Of a DNA stretch of 64,000 bases, positions 21,886 to 49,741 are shown one piece after another. A program made the position numbers and the translations under genes. The DNA lies in NCBI RefSeq assembly GCF_964340395.1, contig NC_135562.1, positions 10,571,634 to 10,635,633 on the forward strand, read 5' to 3'. Position 1 is the first letter of the stretch, and every line of letters begins with the position of its first letter. Below the pieces are notes generated by a model. It was not told where the DNA came from. It was given only the letters and a program-made list of their open reading frames with translations, and did not search any database. The stretch is from Glandiceps talaboti (Eukaryota; Hemichordata; Enteropneusta; Spengelidae).

Positions 21886-24800
21886 ACAAAATGGGAAGAA
21901 ACAATTTTAGTATGACTCTTCCACAGTCATAAAATTCCTAAATTCTTTACATGACTTAGAAATTCTTACAATTTTTTTGGTCAAATTATTGAACTACAGT
22001 GAAAAATTAGCCTGGTAACACTAAATGTACATACAGTTGGGTCATCAGAACTTTTAGCCAAGTATCGTACACACTTTTTTTCGGTCTGACAATTAAAATA
22101 TCTGTAACAAATGCTTTACACAGAGGGTGGGTTCATTATGGAAATAGGGACACAGCATTGTTGGTTTTCAGTAACTATGTACATTTGTGTTTGTACATGA
22201 TGTATACTATGTGCTGGTGAACATACAATGTGTAACTTTAGAACAAATTTGACATTGATCATAAAATATTTGTTTATGCAAATTTTGGAGCAGCGACTGT
22301 GTGAGTATGTCAGGCTTTACAGAAACGGAAATAAATAACAAACACACCAAGAATATTCAGGAAATCCATAAATGTCTATATGTTGACTGGACTATAGTAA
22401 GTTTTTTTATTACTGTAAATAATAACAATTATTATATTTCTTTGTCCTGAATACAATTTTCATAAGATTGCTTTTTGACCAGTGGTCAACTGCCTCAAAA
22501 TGGCGTTTATTTGGATATTTATAGAATCATTTTATCATGACTTCCTACTTGAAAAATAAATGTGAATAAACAATATATCCCAGGTCCTTGTTTGTAACTC
22601 AATAAATTTCAAAAGATTAGTAATGTGTAAAATGTTTGTACAATAACAAACTTTTCACACATTGTTTTTATAATATATTGAGTTACAAACACAGACTTGG
22701 TTTATGTTGTTTCACATTGATTTTTCAAGTCGGAGGCTATGATAAAATAGTTTCATGGATTTTATTGGATTTTATCCAATATACATTTGTAAATAATACC
22801 CATCTATATGACCACTTTAAGACTTTAGCATTTGCAATATATTTGACTCATCCACATTATATCACAAAGAGTAGTCCTAAGTTAGTGATTGCCAGTTTGT
22901 AGGCAGGAAAGTAACTAAAAGAAAAAACTCAACCACTATCATCTTGCAAAGAGCAATAATTATAATTTGATTAATGAGATGTCAATTTTTCCCTCTTTTT
23001 AAATTTGCATATCACAATGAGTACAAAGGTAACAACATGACAAACATTAATCACACAAATTAAAATGATGAATAATAAATTCCATGGTATTCTCTGAACA
23101 ACAACATTAATGACATCACCGTTCACGCACATACATGTAGAAGGCTTTGGGTGAATGAACAGCGTAGAAAAGTTAGTCTCCATAAACATGTCTGTCAGTG
23201 TGTCATCTTGACTTCATGAAGTGCATCGTTGTTTTTCTCTATACATCATGTATCACACTGACTGACAGATGGGGATGGTTCACAATCTTCCTGTCTATAC
23301 AGCACTACTTGGTGAGCTGTAACACTGTACACACTACACCTATTGACTATACCTCCATGTCTTAATACAGTCAATTCAAATATTGGGAATTTACAATGTA
23401 AAGAGAAACCCAACCCAAATAAACAATGGCATTACCAAATAAAGAAGATAACAGAATTAGAAAAGAACGGCTATCATGAATACATACAAACATAACTGCT
23501 GTCACTACGAAATCCAATATAAAATGGTTTTGCGTAAAAAAATAAAAATAAAATGAAATATTTATATTGATTTCTACTTGATGTCAGTGCCGAGCAGGAA
23601 GTGAAAAAATGCTGAGCACTTTGTCTTAAATATTCAAATTGTTATATATATAAGAAGATAGTTTTCAAAATAAAACAAAATGAACAAACTACAGCCTACA
23701 GGCTATTAAAGGTGTGTTTATATAATCAAGTGTACAACAATGTGTTTATCCTACCACAAAGTAAGTGTTAATACAATTACTCGCATTTCAATTTAATTTA
23801 TAATATTTTATTTTCATTATTAATACTAGCATGGGTTTAATTTCAAATCTCTATTTAGAATAGGTATCAAATTTTGTACTTTCTTGTAAAGGGTCCTTGG
23901 ATCTACAACTTTTCTAGAACTCTGCAGCATATTTTCTTTATAGTATATTTTCTTTAAATGTTGATCAGCTTGGTAGGTCAAATGGTCTTTTCTCTTATTA
24001 ATTGTTATAGTGTCAATGTCAAGATATTTTTTATAATTATTATGAACCTTAATACAGAAGGGCTGACCAAATTGTCACCATTAATAACCCCATTGTATCA
24101 CCTTAAAAGCATGTGTACTAATGTATAGGAAATCCATTCCCGTGAACTGGTCATTTTTCCTCTCACACAGAGTTAGAATGTCAGCGATGGGATACTCTTT
24201 GTTGTATAAAAGCCTGGTAATTTTAAACAGCAAAGGGGAAAGGCAAGGAAATTTTTTAAAAATATAACATGATTTGTTGAGTTTTAAATATTTTTTTTCA
24301 CAAGATAATTTTTAATAATATAGACTTCTTTTTTTTTAAAACACAGTGTTTGTATCCAAACTGTCATTATGGCTTATCAAAAACAAGAAACATTTTGAAT
24401 TAGACTTTATATTTTACGTAATTAACCCAATATAAAATGAAAATAACTATCACTAACAATGAATTTGTCTACTGCATACATATTTCTTTATAAATTGAAA
24501 TGAAAGTTTACTAACATAAGGTAACTGATAAAAATATGGGGTGGTTTTCTTCCTAACCATTCATGGACAATTAAAAATAATCAATAAAATACGTAATCTT
24601 GTTTTAGTAGTTGGCTCTACATTCCGTTAGATTTATTCCCTGAGTCATATCGAGTAGTAAATATACCAGCAATTTATATATGTGTGATGAATCAGATACC
24701 AATCATCGATATTTTTTAATAATCTCTGGCATTAATGGACACAGCTCATCACTGGAGTTTGATACTATGTATCAGTGTGTCACAATAAGTCTACACGTTT

Positions 24801-25418
24801 AGATAGTTGGTCTATGCATAGACAGTGTCTGTGGACTGTGATGTCAGTCACCACCACCTGGGTCGACCTTGTGATAAACCGACGAAGCCCTACACTACAT
24901 TAAGATTTTGACCGTGCAAATTGTGACAATCTATTATCTTCGTCTCTAAACACACATGACCGGAACGTTGGAATACTGCGCGATCCACTGAAACTATTAC
25001 AGGTACTAAGGTGACATCACGTTGAAATTGACCATTCGTTGTTGATATTGTCATTGTCACATAAATAGCAACCAAATGAACAGAACGTCGGTTTTCACAC
25101 GTCTTTTCACTAACCAGTAATATGTCAAAATCGTGCATTTCTAACTACGACTAAGAAAGTATGATACAATTCATAACTAAACGAGGTATATTTACACTTC
25201 AATTCCCCGATCGTGTTACTTGGATCGTTACGTTTTGGTTTGTTTATAAGGGTTTCCCAAGGCAGCTGAGGTGCGTCCATGGTACTCCATAGCGGCTTAT
25301 TGTCGTGTATGGTCTCAGTGTCTCGCGCATAAAGTTCGTTCATGAGAGATCGGACGAATATTCCAAGTCCATAATTTAAAGTCGACTAGTTCTGATAATG
25401 CAAAATAATAAAACTTAC

Positions 25419-25560
25419 CTATTATTCCCGATAACGATGGCAGAATCTTACAAAAAGGCCTGTAAAATATAGTGAAATTTGTCAGTGCCTTTACTCGATT
25501 ACTATGTCACTGGTTATTTGCATGTGGTCACATGACAACCACATTCCGTGGGTGATTCCA
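25419..25560 (-). other. Possible non-coding first exon with strong donor (gene assignment uncertain)
   Basis: On the minus strand a very good donor, AATAG followed by GTAAGTTT, sits at 25411-25419 in a patch with more CpG than its surroundings (about 24.85-25.65 kb). It could be the 5' exon of the MAK gene, 11.6 kb upstream of its ATG, but no RNA evidence is available and the upstream limit given here is a guess. It may also be a chance donor or belong to another transcript. Confidence 0.3.
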
Positions 25561-26689
25561 TTGTGTACTGGGTATGGGCAAGTTGTCAGTAACACGTATC
25601 TCCTCGTTCGACAGACAAATTTGATATGCGTGGTTGCATGTGTGTTATGTTTACGCTAACTTACAATTCCGATATAATATGTATGACTTTCAACTCTATA
25701 GGCAAATTATTGTTATTAATAAATAAAATTATCAATATTTTTTAAACATACAGGGACTTCATTGTACGATATTTCCAGAATTTGTAACTTCGGATCAGGT
25801 GCAAGAACTGAGCAATTACTTTTTTTCCATTCTGTATGATGTAGATTTTCATTAATCATTTATTAGAATATATTACATTAGAATGTAGGAAGACAAATTC
25901 TATTTCCTTTTCTAAATTATTATCACTTTTTTTTTAAATATGCCACCCTTCATCCTGTTATTGAGTCTGTGTAGCAACGTTTGCTTCATCAACCCAAAAT
26001 CCTATATTCGTAATAAAAATATTGATCTTGTCTGGTTGGTAATTGTTGGTTGTGTATAAAAGAGGCTATGGTTTATGGATGATGGGATATGACCTGGAGT
26101 GCTTATACTGTTGTGAAATTGCTATTGGCAACCAATGAATTCAAGTTTCCTGTCTTACCCCACACAATTTCATCACTAATTTGTCTGCATGACATCATCA
26201 CTAATATCTCCTTATCTGTCACATCTAGACATTTGTCTGTGCAATTCGTTAGTCACTTTACAGACTCATAACGTTGGAATAAATCTTGAGTCGTGATGCT
26301 TAATAGGATGCATTTTCAATGATGACGGTACTTTTAATGTAACCTACTCAAAACCAGCAGCCAAATAATGGCTCAAAACTGGTTGCTATGGCGAGCTGCA
26401 GCTCTTGGCTGAATTGCATTAAATTAACTGTAAAATTGATACAGAATGTTGGCTAAATGTAAGTTGGCTATAGAAATGGCTGAAATTTGGCTGTTGACTT
26501 GGAAAGTGGCTGTAATGGCTATTTATGGCTGTAGACTGTATTTGATAGAAACTGTGACTGAAAAAAAGGGGTGCAAAACAGCTGAGAGTTGGCCATATTC
26601 ATGCCATCTCCGGTTCCACTGCAATAGGACTATGAAAATAAGGTACTACGATTGGTAGATATTAGATTACTTTCAATATTGTACATGAA

Positions 26690-26801
26690 AGTGTGTGTGC
26701 GTGTCTGTATGTATGTCTGTCTGTATGTATGTATGTATGTATATATATATGTATGTATGTATGTAAGTATGTATGTATGTATGTATGTATGTATGTATGT
26801 A

Positions 26802-26832
<31 letters not shown>

Positions 26833-26843
26833 ATGTGTGTGTC

Positions 26844-26897
<54 letters not shown>
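26690..26897. repeat. Compound (GTAT)n-(GT)n microsatellite
   Basis: GTAT units from about 26707, GT from about 26847. Reading frames across it are artefacts. Confidence 0.97.
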
Positions 26898-27359
26898 ATA
26901 CATGTGCACACTTACATATACATGTTATTGTTTCTCTGTGTGACAAGGGAGGGGAAGGGGGGTGTCAGTAAACCTAATTCAAATGAAAAACATAATTACA
27001 CACATTTTTCTTTTAAAAGCATTTATTTTCATTTTACATTTCATTTCCATGAAATGACTGATATTAGATTTACAAATAAAAACATGACAAATAACACTGA
27101 AATAAAAGACTGAAATCAAAACATTTCCTGGTTGAAAATAACGCCCTCATCACAAACCTTGTCATGTTGGAAAATATGCCATCATTTGAAAAAAGAAATC
27201 TGACAAAATACTATCAACAAATATGATGGTTATAGAACAAAATATTTCATGACTGATCATTGTGTCCTCGGATAAATTCATAACGTCAAGCAGTTGCTGT
27301 AAAAGGAGTCCTTCATATATTATCTACAAATGCAGCTAGCCGGAGCTTGTGAACCTTGC

Positions 27360-27690
27360 CATGCTTGTCTCATATGGTTCATGTGACCTCTAACCCCACA
27401 TGTGAACTTTGACCCTACATTACATAAAGTGCATGTGAATGGCAAACCCAGGTGTGAACTTTGACCCCATACAAATACATTTGAACTTGTTAATACCCAT
27501 TCGATATGTGTGAATGCTAATCCCAGTACTACAAACTTTTACCCCCGTAATCATATGGTGCATATGACCTCTAACCCCACATGTGAACTTTGACCCACTA
27601 CTTATCCTATATATGTGAACTCTAACTCATAATGTGAACTTTGACCCAATACTCATCTGGTGCATATGAACTCTAACCTGATATTCATGC
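27360..27690. promoter_or_regulatory. Degenerate repeat carrying DR1 nuclear-receptor-type motifs
   Basis: TGAACTTTGACCC occurs at 27403, 27455, 27584 and 27635. Its inverse, GGGTCA-A-AGTTCA, is a DR1 element (RXR, HNF4, COUP-TF class). TGACCTCTAACCC, a weaker DR1, lies at 27384 and 27565. Spacing is irregular (about 50-130 bp). Confidence 0.45.
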
Positions 27691-27997
27691 ATACATTTTG
27701 AGGTGACCCCCCATATACATACTTATGATGCTGGTGAAGCCAATATAGATACAGTGCTGGTGAACCCACAGTAGAACAAAACTGTGATCAGTAACAGAAA
27801 ATAAATAGGACTTTCAACGAGTGTGTTCAGAAATTAATACTTTATGTAAATGAAACAAAATAAAAAATAACTTTTAATTACAAATTAAAACTGCATGGAA
27901 TCCTCCTAACAATTGAGGTTTAACACGAGAGATTCAGTATAAACTGATAATCTAGTGGACAGGTTCTGTTCCCTGGTTGCCACATAATGATTAGATG

Positions 27998-28335
27998 TTA
28001 TTCCCCAATAATTGTGTTCATTCAGTCAAGGAAAATATGAGTAACCTAAGGGGCCCTTGTTACTACAAGTCGCTAGACGAATAGTGACAACCCTTAGGTC
28101 AAAATTATTTTCCGGCTGAATGAAGAAAATATTGGAGAACAACATAATTATACCAGCACCAGTAATATCAAAGAAAAATTAGGGAAAGTAATGGCAATAT
28201 AGAATGCTTTGACTTATATATTTTGAACATAGAAGAACCAGTGACATATATAGACACATGTTGTCATAACATAGACACATGTTGCTGTGACGTAGAATGA
28301 CCAGAGTATATATTCCATATTTTTGGCTTGTGCAT
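27998..28335 (+). mobile_element. Foldback MITE family 2, copy 1
   Basis: A hairpin region (TTCATTCAGTCAAGGAAAAT ... ATTTTCCGGCTGAATGAAGA) with CCTAAGGGG and CCCTTAGG inside, followed by a unique tail with TTGACTTATAT and TTGCTGTGACGTAGAATG. Copies at 44031-44300 (same orientation) and 63490-63815 (inverted). Confidence 0.8.
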
Positions 28336-30169
28336 GGTATAATGTCATAGATCATACAGATACTCAAATGCTATCATTTGCACAATAGCCGTGGAACTAA
28401 AGTTATACATTATCGTAAAGTTAGGGTGAATCCAGTAAAACTGCCTTTCTGGACATCTCTCATGAATAGAAAAAACATTGGAAAATAATTGCTGGTTTAG
28501 AATAAAATCTCACATACATGATTATGAATTGGGGTTTTTGATATTGCTGTGTTAGCACCAAGTCCCTTTGTCTGGTAAACTACTCAATGTGCCTCATAAC
28601 TTCTCAGAAACTGAACACTTTCAACAAAAAGAAAACACTTTGAAACTTTGATAAAATCATGATTTTAAACGATGCCAAACAGAAACAAAAGCGTTGGTAC
28701 TTTAAATTTTTTGATATGTGTGTAAAATAAAATCGGAGAAAAAAATTGCACAAACATGATTACTTGTAAACTAAAAGACACAAGTACATACCAACACATT
28801 TTCTGAACTCTCTCGTACACTTAAGAAAGGGTATCAGAACCACCTAGTTCATTAGATAATAAGTATTTTGAACTCCCGAGTGCACTTGACAGAATATTTT
28901 GAAACTCCCTAGTATAATTAATAAAATCCGAAACTCCCTAGTGCACTTGATAAAGAGTATTCCAAACTCCCTAGTATAATTGATAAATTTCAAAACTCCT
29001 TAGTGCACTTGATAAAAGTGTATTCAGCACTCTCTAGTATACTAGTGGGTTTTGAACTTTCTGTACACCACAATATTATGAATTCTACTCTAGTACTTGA
29101 TAAAGTGTATTTCACATATTTGATAATAGAAAATCTCAGCTTCATGGCTGAACCATACTGTAAACTAGTCTGTAAGGTATGCCGGTGAAGGGCGCCCTCA
29201 CACATCAGTCAACCATAGAGCTGGCGATACAACGTATCTTACTGTCTATGTTGCATCTTACACATCATGTCATAAAATAATATTTTAACAATTGAGAGTC
29301 TTGAAAAGTACATCACAATGTACACATTAACACTGAAAAAATACAACTCTAGAAGTTCTAAATTGATATCATGATTCTAGACATATATGATATTTTGTAC
29401 TTCTACTAAAGTATTAGTACACATGCACTTCTATCTGTTAAGTTTTTGTTCAACTTTAAAAATTGGCAGACAATTCCATGTATAAGTAAATACATATGGA
29501 TTTCAAAAAGTAAGTTATCTTTTTAATAATTTCAGCCGTTTTATTGCTTTTGACACACTGGGATTGGTACCAGGGATTGTAAACACAATGTAAAGCCAGG
29601 TACTTTCACATTACTACCATCGATATTGAAAACACTACAAACTAATTACTATGGTCTTCTGATTTAGACACTCAGGTAAAGTCAATAATTGAATATGTAC
29701 AGAATTACAATGAAAGAAACTTTTACAGTTGTCCAGTGTATAGAAATGACATAGGCTGTGTTTATACATTAACTGTTTGGGGGTACATACTTCCTGCATT
29801 TTAATGGTACTTGTAGAATTCTATCTTACTCAGGCATACCATGACTTGCTATTGTTAGAACGCAAACCTGGTATTCAAACCTGATTATACAATGACATTA
29901 CCCTATGATGCTTGACTACTTGGTGGGGTATTTGCACGAGTGCCTGCAATGTTCTCTGCAGACAAACTTTGTGTAGTGATCGAATGAAAGTGCAGCAGAA
30001 AATACTGCAAGCGCGAGTGCAAGTACCCCTGAGTGCCCACACTGTTTCTCACATGGCATGGCGATTCTGTTATTTTTACATATCTTTGTCTGAACCACCA
30101 AATTTCCGTAAAAAAAACATATTGTGCAATCACATGGTTTTGTGTGCAAGGAATAATTGTACCCTCATA

Positions 30170-30245
30170 TGCATGTAGATATGCAGTAATGTTTTTGGTG
30201 TTGTAGTACAGTGCAAATACCACTTGTATGAACACTGGTGCAAGT
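30170..30245. repeat. Interspersed repeat shared with the right window end
   Basis: GCAGTAATGTTTTTGGTGTT ... AGTGCAAATACCACTTGT matches the inverse of 63930-64000 (CACTAATGTTTTTGGTCTTG ... AAAATACCACTTGTGT). The left side at about 29922 has GGGGTATTTGCAC, which may be an inverted terminus of the same element. Confidence 0.6.
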
Positions 30246-31930
30246 CATCACTACTGGTACACATGTAATCAGTGAGTGTAGCTTTACTAAAACGTAAAGG
30301 GTACCCTTAGTATAATGCCTTCAAAAAATGACTTTATAACCTTGCAGACATGTTTCGTCATACCAGTAGAGATTAACCATGGCTTTATGTCTGTATTTTC
30401 ACCTGTGTATTAAACAAGGCGTATATAACCTCAGTCCATGCCACTTAAAAGAATTCACTGACAACTCAGCACAACATTTTGCTATTTATCTGATAAAATC
30501 TCTAAAACTGTCATTTCCTTCTGTCATCAAAATCACACAAAACCACACTTGATATGATACAAAAGCAGACACAGTTTGCACAATAGGTCATTCCAGACTG
30601 CAAACAGGAAATTGAGAATACAGCGCCCTCACTCAAATTGGGGGGTATCATCACCTCAAAGTAGAGTTTTTTAAGAGCTTTGTCCTTGGTATTCTGTAGA
30701 TGTGTAAATTAGGGACGTTTTTCGTATTGTTCAGACATCGAAGAAAGCAGCAGTGCTCTATGGTTAACTGAGTAACCTATATACCATGTATACCACCAAG
30801 GTACACACAGACAGGAAGTAGAGCGCCACCATGGCAAATTGTGAAAAGGCCTATTCTCATACATAATATATGAAATACAGCTACAGATGTTGTATTCAAT
30901 GCCCACACACAAACTCTTCAAATTTCCATTCTCCGACAATCATTTTTACAATTTTTCAAGTAAAGAAGTATAAAACAATACAGTTTATATAAATAACACT
31001 TAATAGCTGACTTATAGACGGGAAAATTAAACAAAAAGTCACTTTCTGAAATGACAGGAATATGTCAAATCCTTTCCAGTAACTCCACAGTGGTAATAGT
31101 TACTACACACATTTCTACACTCTGATGGTGACTGCTAAAGAACAAATAATTCTATTTGGCACTGTAAGTATTTCTATTAGCACAAAACTGTACGAGCTTG
31201 CCTTCTCTTGTTCACCTCATATATATATACCCTGCCCACCCCTTTCAATCTGAATGAAGAGTTCCCATGTGTAGTATATGGACCTGTCTTGTCTAGTTCA
31301 CCTCATATATACCCTACCCACCCCTTTCAATCTGAACGAAGAGTTCCATGTGAACCAAAGTACTGAAAAGCTAAATTACTGAAATCTTACCTTGGTCACA
31401 TAGTGAATTGACTGATGTTTAGCCAGTCCATTTGGCCCCTTAACTTAGTAATAAATCCACACAATGTACTCTGTCAAAGCACATCAGATTATGAAACTAA
31501 TCGATTAAGCTAAGACGTATAAACATATCCATAATGTCTATATTTGTGGTCAAGTTGCCAAAAAAATCTGACTTGGACACTCGACTAAAATCCATATGAA
31601 ATTCAAGATACTTTTTGATCTATTCTCATAAAGCAATGAGCAATTTTCCCACAATGCACCATTCATTTCAGGATAATTGAATCTCAGCTATTGTTCACTT
31701 CTTGTCATGAATAATTCATATATGTTGAAATGCTAAAATCCCCAAATGGAAATATCGAACTTGACTACTTGTAAACATCCTATCAACCAAAGAACTGCAT
31801 CATGGGAATGAAATAAATGTAAATTGTAGCATGGTCTGACCATGTTACAGAACAGTCATTTGAAAAAGTTTATGGCAGACAAAACAGAATTTCAATATTT
31901 CTAAAAGATTCAAATTCGTATAACTTTGGA

Positions 31931-32566
31931 TTTATTCCCAGAAGATATGGAATTATTTCCAGCATAGATGAGTTCTCCTCAATATGCTGGAATTATTCCC
32001 AACATTTTGTAGTTATCCTGGACATATTTGAGTTCTTCCCATTATGTTGAGATTCTCAGTGACACACACTGGAGTTATTTCCAGCATACAAGTTTAATTC
32101 CTGACACAAAAACAGGACTGCAGAACAGTGGATTGACTGGTCAATTTGTATCAGCCATTGATTACAAATATAAAGACAAATTTTGTATTCAAGCTAGGGG
32201 GTCAGGGATACGGTTAGACCCCCTAGCATAGTCAATTTGTATCATCCATCAATTACAAATATAAAGACAAATTTTGTATTCAAGCTAGGGGGTCTGGGAT
32301 ATGGTTAGACCCCCTAGCATAAGTCAATTTGTATCATCCACCAATTACAAATATAAAGACAAATTTTGTATTAAAGCTAGGGAGTCAGCATGATTAGACC
32401 CACTAGCAAATGGTCATTGTGCTACACTTGCCCAAATAAAAGTGAACTCAAGACATAATTTGAAATATATACCAACAGACAGACTACATGACTGGTTTGC
32501 CAGCAATTACATTATTCACTTTATATATATACATTTAATATGATAAATTGTTTTGATTTCTAAATG
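31931..32566 (-). other. Probable L3MBTL3 3' UTR and downstream flank
   Basis: The sequence after the stop has an ATTAAA variant near 32535 and the first AATAAA on the minus strand at about 31931-31936 (GGGAATAAATCC). Where the transcript ends is not known. The interval contains a 92-bp tandem repeat with a strong hairpin (32141-32406). Confidence 0.35.
32141..32406. repeat. ~92-bp tandem repeat, 3 copies, with a strong hairpin
   Basis: Unit TCAATTTGTATCANCCATNN ATTACAAATATAAAGACAAA TTTTGTAT, then GCTAGGGGGTC ... GACCCCCTAGC, which forms an 11-bp perfect stem in the first two copies and is eroded in the third. It lies in the 3' flank of L3MBTL3. Confidence 0.9.
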
Positions 32567-47240
<14,674 letters not shown>

Positions 47241-47361
47241 GGTGATTGATCTCTAGATTTAGTATAGACCACTTAACTCTATGTAAATCTGTAAAAATAA
47301 AAGTATAGAAAAGAAATGAATAATTAATAATTCAATTTTCCTCCAGACAAAATGTTCTCTT

Positions 47362-47376
47362 GGCCGCCATGATTAA
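47362..47376 (-). promoter_or_regulatory. YY1-like motif upstream of L3MBTL3
   Basis: AATCATGGCGGCC on the minus strand, 120-135 nt upstream of the L3MBTL3 ATG, matches the YY1 core ATGGCGGC, which in animals often sits just downstream of transcription start sites. If transcribed, its ATG opens a 12-codon upstream reading frame. No TATA box is seen nearby. Confidence 0.35.
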
Positions 47377-47477
47377 TATCTCAATACATTTTATCATATT
47401 TGCTCAATTATTGGATTAAATTAATTATTTGTAAAACATTTGTTTTCTGAATAATAGCTCTTCTAATCAGCTGGTTA

Positions 47478-47852
47478 GGCCTAATAAAAAAATTTCTCTG
47501 GTTCCAATTACGCTCAATTTTAGAATAGGTGGAATAGGTAGATTTTTTATTTTATTTTCTTTTAATTTTTTTTTCATGTGTGAGTGTCTAGTTCAGGTTT
47601 TCCATTGTTTTCCAAATGGTCTCTGAATTATCTATTTCTTCCTATCAGATGTACAGCCATTACAGATTGGAAGAACAGTTTTATATTGTCTTTTTAAGAA
47701 AGTTGATGTCAGTTTCCACAGCCAAACTTCAAAATTTTTGCGATTTTATTATTTTTTTCTCGAAAAAGTAAAAAAAATGTTTAAGGTCGGCAGTGAAAAG
47801 CTAGGTTAAAAACAGTTTGGTATCCAGAACCAAACAAATATTTTTTTAGGCC
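47478..47852 (+). mobile_element. Harbinger-type MITE, copy 1
   Basis: Begins GGCCTAATAAAA and ends TTTTTTTAGGCC. Inverted termini of about 30 bp also share a GGTTCC/GGAACC-type word. Flanked by TTA on both sides (47475-47477, 47853-47855). A TTA/TAA 3-bp target duplication is the hallmark of PIF/Harbinger elements. 375 bp, non-coding. Confidence 0.85.
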
Positions 47853-47863
47853 TTATCATTAGC

Positions 47864-49566
47864 AATGAATGTAGTGACATCCATGGATTGGTTAATACAA
47901 TAACAGATGTTACCAATATAAACATTATTTGTTTTAAACAGAATTTTATATTTTCCATTCTATAACAATTATCAATACACATCACTATATTTTTCGAAAT
48001 TAAAAGTGGTCCTTTCAAGAAGCATTTTGTGTATAATATCAATACAAGGTAGGTACATTGTAAAATCTACCTGAGTTCACAAGCCATAAACTGGGCTTAG
48101 CAAAAATTATGATTCACTGTGTTACTTGGGAATTAATGCTATTTTCATTTGATTTGCATTCCCTTTATGTGACTGAGATTCCCAAACCTTGCCAAACACA
48201 GCAAGAAACTAATACACATGTGTAAACTACCACAAATTCATGTGTACATGTGATACTGTGAAACAGTTATGTTCTTGTCTAAGGTTTCAGACAAATTGTA
48301 TGAGTAATTCTCTCTACCGACAATACCATTTTATCTCATACTAGAGGGTCAAAATAGAACAAGAAGGTTGACTTATTCTCAGTGCATGCAATATACCATT
48401 TTATCTCATACTAGAGGGTCAAAATAGAACAAGAAGGTTGACTTCCTCTCGATACATGCAATATACCATTTTACCTCATACTAGAGGGTCAAAATAGAAC
48501 AAGAAGGTTGACTTCCTCTCAGTACATACAATAGACCATTTTACTTCATACTAGATGGTCAAAATAGAACAAGAAGGTTGACTTCCTCTCCATACATGCA
48601 ATATACCATTTTACCTCATACCAGAGGGTCAAAATAGAACAAGAAGGTTGACTTCCTCTCCATACATGCAATATACCATTTTACCTCATACTAGAGGGTC
48701 AAAATAGAACAAGAAGGTTGACTTCCTCTCCATACATGCAATATACCATTTTATCTCATACTAGAGGGTCAAAATAGAACAAGAAGGTTGACTTACTCTC
48801 AGTACATGCAATATACCATTTTATCTCATACTAGAGGGTCAAAATAGAACAAGAAGGTTGACTTCCTCTCGATACATGCAATATACCATTTTACCTCATA
48901 CTAGAGGGTCAAAATAGAACAAGAAGGTTGACTTCCTCTCAGTACATGCAATATACCATTTTACTTGATGCTAGAGGGTCAAAATAGAACAAGAAGATCA
49001 ACTTCTTCTCATGCATGCCTATAGTAATGTATGTGAAGTGCAATGGAGTGGAAGTTATTATGTCAACCACGAAATCAAATGTTCATTATTTTTATGATGC
49101 ACCTAGGCAGTAATATTTTATTTCAAGTACCAAGAATTGCCACAACTCATTTAGTTAGCATTGATGGACTATGTTTCTGTACATTATGAAACACCATTCA
49201 ATTTTAACCCATACCACTATAAATCATTAGCGTAAGGTGTATATCTAAACAATTTAAAACTCTTTGTAGAATGTGTATAGTTTGTTAAACTATCAATACT
49301 ATATGTATCAAATAAATGTATTACATTTTCAAAAAGTTTACAATATACTAAATGTTCACTAATTTATAATGTGTGGTGTGTGATCCCAAACACCTACCTT
49401 CAAAACTTTGTTTAGGCCACCATAAAGACATAAAATTTTTGTGATAACTGATAACGATTATTTCAATGTTATAAATCAAATGTATACTTCTATATTATCC
49501 TTAATAATTCATCAAGTCCTGTAAAATATAGTTCTTTTATGACAACCAAGAGTTCCAATTACTTAC
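47864..49566. other. Upstream flank of L3MBTL3: no exon seen
   Basis: AT-rich sequence with the 70-bp tandem array. A non-coding first exon of L3MBTL3 could lie here but cannot be recognised from sequence. Confidence 0.5.
48322..49015. repeat. 70-bp tandem array, about 10 copies
   Basis: Unit ACCATTTTATCTCATACTAG AGGGTCAAAATAGAACAAGA AGGTTGACTTCCTCTCAGTA CATGCAATAT. Copies are over 90% identical except the last, which is diverged (GATGCTAGAGG, AGATCAACTTC). Confidence 0.95.
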
Positions 49567-49570
49567 AGGT

Positions 49571-49738
49571 AGTGTGCCCTCTAGTGATAGCCAAATTTTG
49601 TTGTTGTGAGTAAAAATAAGAAAACGGGCATTTCTTGTTAGTCACCACATAGTAAGAGATAGGAGAACACCAAATTTTGGTGTCACTAGAAATTGTGTGC
49701 ATCACTGGCATGTCAAATTGGGGTAGAGGGCACACTGC
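49571..49738 (+). mobile_element. MITE with AGTGTGCCCTCTA termini and ~10-bp target duplication
   Basis: The left end AGTGTGCCCTCTA and right end TAGAGGGCACACT are perfect inverses. The left flank CTTACAGGTA matches the right flank CTTACGGGTA once the Harbinger MITE that starts at 49742 is removed. A 9-10-bp target duplication suggests a Mutator-like origin. A second copy is at 58541-58814. Confidence 0.8.
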
Positions 49739-49741
49739 TTA

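Larger units (their letters stand above)
25650..31930. other. Intergenic region between MAK upstream and L3MBTL3 3' end: no gene seen
   Basis: No exon with homology to known proteins was recognised. It contains the microsatellite at 26.7 kb, a DR1-motif repeat at 27.4 kb, a foldback element at 28.0 kb, a ~56-bp degenerate repeat (AACTCCCTAGTGCACTTGAT) at 28865-29110 and a 75-bp duplication at 31208-31350. Confidence 0.6.

Noticed and set aside
25125-25343. 72-codon minus-strand open frame beginning MNELYARDTETIHDN in a CpG-richer region
   Set aside because: It reads a little like real protein and lies just downstream of a strong donor, but I recognise no family and see no clear splice sites bounding it. 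Left unannotated; a protein search would decide.
26630-27113. Open frames up to 153 codons across the 26.7-kb microsatellite
   Set aside because: Repeat artefact; the non-repeat tail has no recognisable motif.
48322-49015. Regular 70-bp repeats considered as a CRISPR-like array
   Set aside because: Units are head-to-tail and near-identical throughout, with no unique spacers, in an animal genome.
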